Of a stretch of DNA of 64,000 nt, positions 26,107 through 34,329 are shown piece after piece. Origin of the DNA: Magnolia sinica (Eukaryota > Streptophyta > Magnoliopsida > Magnoliales > Magnoliaceae); contig NC_080582.1 in the NCBI RefSeq assembly GCF_029962835.1, forward strand, positions 70,986,177-71,050,176. The letters run 5' to 3'. Under the pieces are notes generated by a model. The model was not told the origin of the DNA. It did no database searches and saw nothing but the letters and a program-made list of their open reading frames with translations. A program made the translations under genes and the position numbers. Each line of letters opens with the position of its first letter. The stretch's first letter is position 1.

Positions 26107-26730
26107 TCAAAGATAGATTGGGAGTGGGCCAAGCACATCTTTAGAGGATTGGAGGATAAATTCATCAGAGTTCTATCTTCCACGAAAGAATATATCATGT
26201 TAATGTCATCGGTATCGTCTTCATCTTTTGCCTGTTTGCTCATATTGAAAAAGATGTTGAGCTCTAATGTCATATTTTCAAAAGATAGATTCATGACTCC
26301 ATTCCTACAATTAATGATTGCATTTAATGTAGCAAGGAATGAGCGACCAAGAATGACGGGAATTTGAGTGCTCATATCAATGATGGGTTGAGTATCTAAG
26401 ACGATAAAATCTACCAGATAATAGAATTTGTCAACTTGGAGTAACATATCCCTCTCGGCACACAACTGAGTGATCAACAAGTTGTAATGTGGTCTGAGTA
26501 GGTTTTAATTCACATAGACCCAGTTGTTCGTAGACCAAGTAAGGGATCAAATTTACGCTCGCTCCTAAGTCAAGAAGTGCGTGCTCAATCCGGTACTTCC
26601 CAATTACACAAGAGATGGTTGGGCTACCGGGATCTTTATATTTCTGTGACAATCTTGCTTGAGGATGGCACTCACTTTTTTCGTCAAAATTTTTTTCTTT
26701 TTGATACTTTGCAGCCTCTTGGTCGTCCAT
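26107..26730 (-). pseudogene. Retroviral-type aspartic protease of the Athila-like element
   Basis: On the minus strand the peptide KYKDPGSPTISCVIG is followed by ALLDLGASVNLIP. The DLGAS core takes the place of the catalytic D-S/T-G motif of pepsin-like retroelement proteases and is usual in this lineage. A second segment in another frame holds TQIPVILGRSFLAT, the conserved flap-to-C-terminal region. A frame change near 26450-26480 separates the two. After the protease the frame enters LTR sequence, so reverse transcriptase and all later domains are deleted. Confidence 0.85.
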
Positions 26731-28270
26731 AGGTCATTTAAAAATTTGGCATATGAAGGAATTTGTTTCACAACATCCAGGAGAGGGATGTTGACCTTCA
26801 CTTGTTTAAGCACCTCTAGAATGTCCTGAGAGTTAGAGAGAGATTTTGGTGCAATCAACCATTGGGGGAATGGAGCAATCGGCTTGCTCAGAGGTTTCGG
26901 TTTTAATCCATGTGGAGTAATGCTAGGTCTATCCTCTATTTCTTCTTTCGGGTCCTTGGACTCTTCAGTCCATACCGGAATAGATTTATCAATTGTTTTT
27001 CCACTCCTAAGAGTGGTGATAGACTTGACTTGCTCCATTTGATTTGAAGAGCTTGGATCATTAATTTCGTATTGAAATTTTGGATTGGGAAGGGGTTAAG
27101 CCGGTAGGATCCCTTTCTCCTTAATTGAATTTTTTGTCTCACGCCCTTGTACGACCTTTGAAAGGTCTTGAAGGGTTTGCAATATACTCTGATTGATAAA
27201 CTCTTGGTTTTTAATATGTTTCCAGATCGGATCCTCTTGAGGTTTCCCTTGATTCAAAAATTGCTTAGGGATTCCTTGAGTGGCAGTTTGTCCATTCCTC
27301 CAACTAAAGTTCGAATGATTTCTCCAACTAGGATTGTATGTTTTAGAGATAGGCCCATTGAAAGGTCTTTGGTAGTTGTTCACGGCATTCGATTGCTAAT
27401 TTAGTACCTCTTGAAAAGAGGGTATTGTTGGGCAATTTTCAGTTGTGTGTATATTGCAAGCACAAATATCGCAAACAACTTCTTTAGCCTTATCCTTCTT
27501 AAGTTCCATGGCCTCGACCTTTCTTGCGAGACTGGCCACTTTAGTATTTATGTCATCATCCTCTTTCAGCAAGTATTTCTCACCCCTCTCCCTTGCTTGA
27601 GTAGGCTTAGATGTGGTTCTAGGTTTTGGGGAGATGTCTCATGATTGTGCGGTTTCGGCGAGTTTGTCAAAGTAACCCACACCTCATCGACATTTTTTAT
27701 CATGAACTCCCCATTGCACATCATCTCGACGAATTGATGCATGGAAGATGTCAGTCCATCATGGAAGAAAGTTGTTATGCGCCACGTTTAGAAACCGTGT
27801 TGTGGGCATGAATTAACAAGATCCTTGAACTGCTCCCAAGATTGGAAGAATATTTTATCTTCCTTTTGAGTGAAGTTCATGATCAACTTCCTGATGGTAA
27901 TCGTCTTATGGTATGGAAAAAAAATTATGAACTCCTTCATCATGTCATTCCATGTGCCAATAGATCGCGGACGTAGTGAGTGCAACCACATCTTAGCTTT
28001 TTTTTTTCAAGGAGAAAGGAAAGAGTTTCAGCCTGACCGTGTCCTATGAACTTTCACATTCAAGTCCAAGGAACTTTAGAAGGAGTTGGATCACTCCTGA
28101 CTTGATATTCATATTTCCTGTGTTTTCTGGAAAAACCATACATGAAGGGGTGATCACCCCTGCTGGTTGTAAGTAATCTTGTAAAGTACGAGGCGGGAGT
28201 GCATGGTGCACCTCATTCTCATCCTGGACTTCCGCAACTCGAGGTTACGGCTGATTCACCAGTTGATTTG
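26731..28270 (-). pseudogene. Broken gag of the Athila-like element
   Basis: On the minus strand: ENEVHHALPPRTLQDYLQP near the start, then IKSGVIQLLLKFLGLECES, then the capsid core WLHSLRPRSIGTWNDM with NFTQKEDKIFFQSWEQFKD and CPQHGF (27788-27991). A degenerate zinc knuckle, CDICACNIHTTENCPT, lies near 27470. The C-terminal linker contains KSITTLRSGKTI and PLLDVVKQIPSYAKFL (26604-27038). Internal stops and frameshifts separate these pieces. The motif order is that of Athila-type gag proteins, which package the element RNA. Confidence 0.82.
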
Positions 28271-28730
28271 CAGCCATAACCTCAATTAACTCTAAGGATC
28301 TCAAGTGGCTGTTTAATCCTGTGATGGATAGATAACCTCTCAACCAATCCTCCTTCACTCAAGAGACGTCGAATGTTGTCACAGACCCACTTGGGCGTGA
28401 AACACTCTCAGCCCTCAATTTCAGAATCTAACCTAAACTTAAAGGAAAGAAGGGAAATAGAAATCTAGAAATAGAAAGAGAGAGAATTAGAAAGAAGTTA
28501 CCAAATTAGAAGTTTCTATATCGAGATCCTGCAAAAGAAAAAGGAAAGCAATTAGTTTCTAAAAACAAATTAGGAAAGTTTCTAAACCTAGAAATAAAAA
28601 TCTAAATTAGTTTCTAAAATAATTCAGAAAAAACCTTAACCTAAAAATAGAAAGTTACTAAATCCTAATCTAAATCCTAATATTAACCTAATTCCAAAAC
28701 TAATTAAATTAAGAAAATGCAACCATTCGG

Positions 28731-28748
28731 TCCCCGGCAACGGCGCCA
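28731..28748 (-). promoter_or_regulatory. Primer-binding site complementary to tRNA-Asp
   Basis: The minus strand reads TGGCGCCGTTGCCGGGGA, the complement of the plant tRNA-Asp 3' end. It lies six bases inside the 5' LTR. This primer choice is typical of Athila-group elements. Confidence 0.85.
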
Positions 28749-28754
28749 AAAACT

Positions 28755-30411
28755 TGTTCACAACCCCAAGTGTAGGGTCACGATGTAGTAATAATTTTGG
28801 TGAGATCGAGGTCGAATCCACAGGGACTGAAACTTGTATGCTTCTGAAATTAACTAGAAGTAGAACTAAGAGAAGATGTAAACTAATTCTGAAGTGATTG
28901 AGAGAGTAATTGTAATTAAAGTTATTAAAAATATGGAATTTAAATGTGGGAACTAGGGTTTTCAAGGATCCACTTGTAGAGATCAGGGAGCCCTCTTACT
29001 TAATTCAAGTAACACAATTGGAATTGGTATCTTAGCCTATCCAATTGGAAGATATAGCAGTTAAGATCAAAACTGAACTTCTATAGACCTAATTCTCAAT
29101 GGATGGAGAATTATGAAAGCTGGAATGGATTCTATCACCAAACCATGCCCATGGGACAATGACAAACAAAAGGATTTACTAATCTCACAATCTCAAGAAG
29201 GAATAAGAAGATACTTAAAGCTATTGCAGATCTATTGTAATTTAAGTCACAACAAACCATTAAAAACTAGAAGTATTCCTTGAATAATCAAATTAGAATC
29301 CATGAAGTTTAACATAAATAAGAATCAAAGCAAGCAAAACATCCCATCACGCTATAAGCTTCACCCCTTATCCCTAACTAAGAAGTTTAGCCAACCATAG
29401 ACATGATTGGATCTAAAACCCTAGAAGAAAACATGAAAAACAAAGAAAGAGAAGAAGAAAAATGTTTGGCACGACTCTCCACTCTTGTGCTTCACTTCTC
29501 CAAACCCTAAATTGATGCTTAGAAGTGCCTTGGGGACTCTTATTTATAGTTGAGCAACACCTCCTTTCGCACCGACTTGGAAAAATTCGGAAACCACCTC
29601 AAATTTACGCACTCTGCGTAACTTCGCGTAAATCGTTCGATGACATCGAATTGGCTTCGATGTCATCGAAGGTGCCTTTTTTTACATGCTTTTTCACGCT
29701 GTTGTAGCTTCATCCAGACTCTTTATCCTTCTATGTCATTGAACCTACCTGCGATGTCATCGAAGAGGCCTTTGATGTCATCAAACATTGTTCGAGGAGT
29801 CGAAAACGCATCCAAAACAGTCCAGAGAGTTAATTCAATTTCTTCAATAAATTCGATTTCCTCGAAGAGGCCTTCGATGTCATCGAACATGGTGCCCAAT
29901 GTGTCCAACGAGATTTACCGAAAATCCTCATTAAATTCGATGTCATCGAACTAGCGTCGATGTCATCGAGCATAGCTTTGAGTCATCGAACAAGTCATAG
30001 AGTCATCGAATAATGTCTTTAATTCGTCCAGTGACCAACTAGATTTTCTTTCATAAATTCAATGTCATCGACCTGTGTTTGATGTCATCGAATCGTAGCC
30101 TCGATGTCATCGAATGGTGTTCAATGACATAATCAATGTGACTTCTACACTTGTTCTTTTGACTTCGTTCCTTCTCCATTTGGTTTTCTTGAATCTTAGG
30201 ACCATGAAATCTTCAATCTTTATCTCCTAAGATCCATTCTTTGTATTGGTGATCTTTGAGCTTCAAATCCACGCTTTTAGCACATTTTCCAATCTAAGCT
30301 CTCAAATTCACTTTGCAACACAAACATGAGTAAAATAGGACATTAAGCAGTATCATGTTCATAAAACCAAGATATAAATGGGGTTCAATATACAATATTT
30401 GACCCTCAATA
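28755..30411 (-). repeat. Athila-like 5' LTR (1.66 kb)
   Basis: The minus-strand start is TATTGAGGGTCAAATATTG; a related LTR at 57826 has the expected TGTTGAGGG. It ends GTGAACA before the primer site. A reverse-complement TATA-like box is not obvious; on the plus strand TCTTATTTATAG lies at 29535. The upstream half contains an array of a palindromic 15-mer (29636-30130). Confidence 0.82.
29636..30130. repeat. Array of the palindromic 15-mer TTCGATGTCATCGAA
   Basis: Perfect or near-perfect copies occur at about 29636 (as TTCGATGACATCGAA), 29656, 29731, 29749, 29771, 29871, 29936, 29955, 30057, 30078 and 30099, with half-copies (GAGTCATCGAA) at 29980 and 29999. The motif is its own reverse complement except at the central base. 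Spacing is irregular. It lies in the upstream half of the LTR. Confidence 0.85.
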
Positions 30412-30447
30412 CAGAGTCATGCACCCTCCCACACCTCGGGAACTGCC

Positions 30448-31394
30448 ATGCCCGCCGACTTTGGCTTGTGTCACACGTTGGAGAATAAGAGGCGTAGAAA
30501 GGCTCCCAAGGTGATAGCCAAGAACGAGGGCCCTTGGAAGGCAGAACTCAAGAAAATGCGAGGTCAGATCGACGATATCCAGCAAGCCTATTATGCCCAA
30601 ATATCGACCTTTGTCGAGGCTATGCTGGAGGAAACTGAGTCACCGTTTACCGATGACATTATAGGAGCCCAACTCCTACCCAAATTCTGAATGCCGCAAA
30701 TCGCCTCTTACTTCAGGTCTAGCAACCTGGTCGAGCATTTGGAATCGTTCAGGGCATGAATGGAGCTCCACGATGCGTCGAGCTCAGTTATGTGTCAAGA
30801 CTTCTCCTTGACTTTGTCGAGGATGCAAGAAAATAGTACAGACAATTAAAGTCGAAGTCCATCAGCTCCTTCACTCAACTTAGCAAGGCCTTCGTCACAC
30901 AGTTCATCGATGGGAAAGATAAAAGAAAGCAATCCACTCATCTTCTCACAATCACTCAGAGGGAGGACGAGCTGCTAAAAGACTACGTCATCCATTTTAA
31001 CGCTAAAGGTGTCCAGGTTAATGATTATTCTAACTAGATAGCTCTGGCCGCCATGGTAGCCGACCTTAAACGAAGAAAGTTCCTCTTCTCTATTAGTAAG
31101 AACCCTCTGCTTACCATCGCTGACCTACTTAATAGAGTTAAAAAATATTCCAATGTCGAAGAGTTTTTTAGTTCACGAAGAGCTGCTCAAGAAGGAAACA
31201 ACTCGGCTAAAGATAGGAAGCGAAGGGAAGAAGGAGAGCCCTCTGTCGTTAACGCCAAAAGAAAGAAAAAGGATGACCAAGACCGAGACCATCATACCAA
31301 TCGACATCCAGAAAGTCACTTCCATCGGTACACTCCCTTAAACACCAAGCCAAAGCAGGTACTTGAGGAAGTTAGGCTGAGCAAGAAAACCTGA
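30448..31394 (+). pseudogene. Broken gag of element X copy 2
   Basis: Same protein as in copy 1. The N-terminal part (30448-30690) ends with a stop after QLLPKF. The middle contains FRAWMELHDASSSVM. The C-terminal open segment (31053-31394) includes LKRRKFLFSISKNP, KKYSNVEEFFSSRRA and HFHRYTPLNTKPKQVLEE. A frameshift near 30820 and stops prevent a complete product. The shared stop after the PxF motif in both copies points to a common, already defective source or to a family-wide feature. Confidence 0.78.
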
Positions 31395-31987
31395 CGACCG
31401 AGCTGAGTCAATCAATCGAACTCAGTAATAAGACTCGTTGACTAACCCTGACCTACTCGACCAAGAGTGACCTCCCTTTTTAAAAGGGAAAAAAGGTGCT
31501 TATGATTATATTATTGTGTTTTCTACTTCTTTATGAGTTCTATGATAAAAGAACTTCCCCAAGTTTGGGGAAGAAAATTCTTTTAAATGATTTCTCGACT
31601 ATTCGAAATACACAACCGATTACGAGGGCTTCCCTTAGTGCAAGGGAAGAAAGTCTTCCACTGTGAGTTCTACTATGAAAGAACCTCCCCAGGTCAGGGG
31701 AGGAGAATTTCTTTCGAATTTCAACTATCCGAGCTACGAGATCGACGACTGAGACTTCCCTCAGTTGAAGGGAAGAAAAGTCCCTCCTATTAGTTCTACA
31801 TCGCCCGACCTACTCGTTCTAGTTCGATTGGCCAACGATTGGGACTTCCCTCAGTTGAAGAAAAAAAGTCTCTCATATTAATTTTACCATGCGTGACCCA
31901 CCCCTTCAACGCAAGGCATCACACAGTGTTAGTTCATACTAACTTACTTCCCGAGCTTTTAAAGAACGCTCAGAAGTAGGAGGCAAC

Positions 31988-32372
31988 TGTTATGGGTAAA
32001 AATGGACTGACCAGATGTAAAATCTCGAAGGCTATAGATTGCTTGAGGGCCGAAAAATCACCCCGACCTTGGGTACTAACCTCGACCTCGGATATCGACG
32101 ATCTCTTCCGTAAGACACAATCACCATTCAAGAGGCATTGCCATATACATCTCTCAGACTAAATGCTATATATAAAGACATCCTCTATAGTAAAAGATAT
32201 GACAAATATTTCGATTCTATTACACCTATTGTAAGTCCATATCATGACTTAAGCATTGGAGGGTTCCTAGTATTAACCGACTCCCCCTGTGTCTTCTCTT
32301 GTTATTCAGTAAATTACAGGTACTTTGGCTAGCAGGTGGTGAGGCAGTATCGGATGGATTTCAGCATCAACA
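31988..32372 (+). repeat. Element X copy 2, 3' LTR
   Basis: TGTTATGGG...ATCAACA, 385 bp, aligned with 10874-11258. A TATATATAAAGACA TATA-like stretch lies near 32167. Confidence 0.85.
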
Positions 32373-33922
32373 AGATCTATTTCAAGGATCAAATAGGGAT
32401 CAAATAGATGTTATAACAATCTTATTTTGGAACTGTAACTTCATGATGGTATTGTGTGCATTTTAGCCGTATTAATTTTAATCAATATATGCTATACTTT
32501 CAACTTAGTAGTTCTGTATGAAGGTTCATATGCTTGCTTAGGTATCATATAGAGTAGCAATGTGGGTTAGGTTGACCCAACCATGGTGTATGTATTATAT
32601 CTGCACCATTCATCTATTTCATGAGATCTTTATACGACATTGGCCCAAAATTGAGGCAGAATCAAAGCTCAAGTGGACCACACCATAGAAAGAAATGGGG
32701 ACAATGACACCCACTGTTGAAACCTACTTAGGGCCCACTGTGATGCTGATTTGCCATCCAACCCGTTGATAAGGTCATGAAAACATAGGTGAAGGCAAAA
32801 CACAAATTTCAACTTAGTTCAAAACTTTTATGGCTCCCACGAGGTCTTCAATGGAAGACGCTCAGCCCCCTTCAGCTTTGAATCTGCCTCAAAATTTTGT
32901 GGCGCTTACCTAAAATAAATTTACAAAAATGTATGGGAAACTTGAATATAAGACATACGTTAGGATGGGCAGAACTTGGTGACATCAACACACTATCGAA
33001 GTTGGTGGTGTGTGACACACCATGCAACCGGCTTCCTCCTATTTCCCTCCGCTCCTCGTTTCACATACTCCTATTTCCCTCTGCTCCTCGTTTCACATGC
33101 AATGCCAGTACTGCGGAGGCGGATTTCCAATAAAAGTACTGGAGGCGGATTTCCAATAAAAGCTGTTCACAAGAAGTTCCGGCAGAAGGATGCTACGTGA
33201 GAAATCCATTCCGTCTCCGTTTATTTTGCTCGCTCATTCTAAGGATGTGCCACCAAAAATAAGTTGGGTAGAAAACTTAACTGGGTCACACGATAGGGGA
33301 ATTTGGGAAAAGAGATTCTTACCGTTCAAACATTCCTGGGCTCCACCTTGATGTTTATATGCCATCTACACGGTTTATAATTTCATTCCCAATGGATGAA
33401 GTGAAAAAACCATACAAAAAATTTATGGCCATAGGATTGCTTCAACAGTGCTAGTTGAATTTCCACCATTTCCTCTTGTGTGGCCCAATTTAATTTTTTA
33501 TCCATCTCATTTTTGGTGGAACGTACTAAAATGAGCTCGCAAGACAGTTGGATGGAATGGATTTCTCACATGCATTGAATTGGGCCCACATAACATCCTT
33601 GCGACAGGAACTTCGTGAAATCCGCGTCCCAGTACTGCAGATAACGAATGTGTGGACGTCGTTATCCACGTCCACACGTCGAATTCTAGCCAAATTTCTG
33701 TATTGCCGTTGACTTAACTTGCTTCAGTCAGTCGATCAATATTGCCTTGTTCGGCGGTAAAACAACTGAATAATGCAATTGCACCCCGCAGAGACGCCAC
33801 AGGACCCTGTTGTACGCACCTTTATGTATAAATTTTATCTACATTTTAAGTGGTCTCATTAAAGTATATTCAATGATTAAATGTACCGCACACAACAGAA
33901 AATAATGGGGATTACACCTACC
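32373..33922. repeat. Flank block, copy 2 (uninterrupted)
   Basis: This matches 11259-12296 joined to 18152-18750, and its end also matches 2290-2600. It includes two hairpin-family segments (32565-32990, 33225-33560), a local tandem of CTCCTATTTCCCTC (33040-33080), and a GGAGGCGGATTTCCAATAAAAG doublet (33114-33162). No gene. It leads directly into the NLR upstream region. Confidence 0.8.
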
Positions 33923-34329
33923 GTTAAACAGTGTTTGCTCCAGAGATTGTATATTATTAACGTTTGGGTTTTTACTTCCATATAAGTGGGCCAAGGTTTG
34001 TTGATCCAAATCGTTGATAAGCTTGAAGGGGCTATGAGTTTTCGATATGAATCCACATCCGTAATGTCAGCCATCAGATGAACGTTTTCGATTGCTTAAC
34101 CATGATATGTACTTGTACAGAGCACACTGGCCCAGTTGAATCTTCAAGTGGTCCTCAGTATACGAAACAAGGTTGGGATTATTTTCTTCTCTATTTCCTG
34201 TGAAGGGTTAGTGATTGAGGTAAAAGGATATGACCCAATGCACTTTACTTTTTAGTCTCATTCTGCATCTGTGAGTTTTGAGCAAGTGATTGCAGTTTTT
34301 CGTGAGAAGAAGAAAGAGAGACGAGGAAG
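33923..34329 (+). promoter_or_regulatory. NLR upstream region and 5' leader
   Basis: About 400 bp between the repeat block and the NLR start codon. No convincing TATA box is visible. The last 30 bases are purine-rich (GAAGAAGAAAGAGAG). The first 374 bp have a paralogue at 2941-3310 without a gene. The proximity of a repeat block suggests that the promoter is short or lies partly in repeat-derived DNA. Confidence 0.6.

Larger units (their letters stand above)
21670..30411 (-). mobile_element. Athila-like Ty3/gypsy element, gag-protease only, nested in X and carrying element C
   Basis: On the minus strand the order is: 5' LTR 30411-28755, tRNA-Asp-type primer site 28748-28731, gag, protease, and a shortened 3' LTR (26105-25896 plus 21817-21670). 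The flanks are CCGAG (21665-21669) and CAGAG (30412-30416), one base apart. The uninterrupted sequence survives in X copy 1 near 4560. Reverse transcriptase, RNase H, integrase and the first part of the 3' LTR are missing; protease runs directly into LTR sequence at about 26105. It cannot transpose on its own. Confidence 0.85.
20684..32372 (+). mobile_element. Element X copy 2: gag-only LTR retrotransposon hosting an Athila-like element
   Basis: The 5' LTR is 20684-21268 (TGTTACTGG...ATCAACA) and the 3' LTR is 31988-32372. A CAGAAGTAGGAGGC purine tract precedes the 3' LTR. Possible TSDs are AGTTC (left) and AGATC (right), with one mismatch. The internal region is split at 21669/30412 by the Athila-like element. 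Without that insert the element is about 2.9 kb and codes only for a broken gag. It lies 2 kb upstream of the NLR. Confidence 0.82.
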
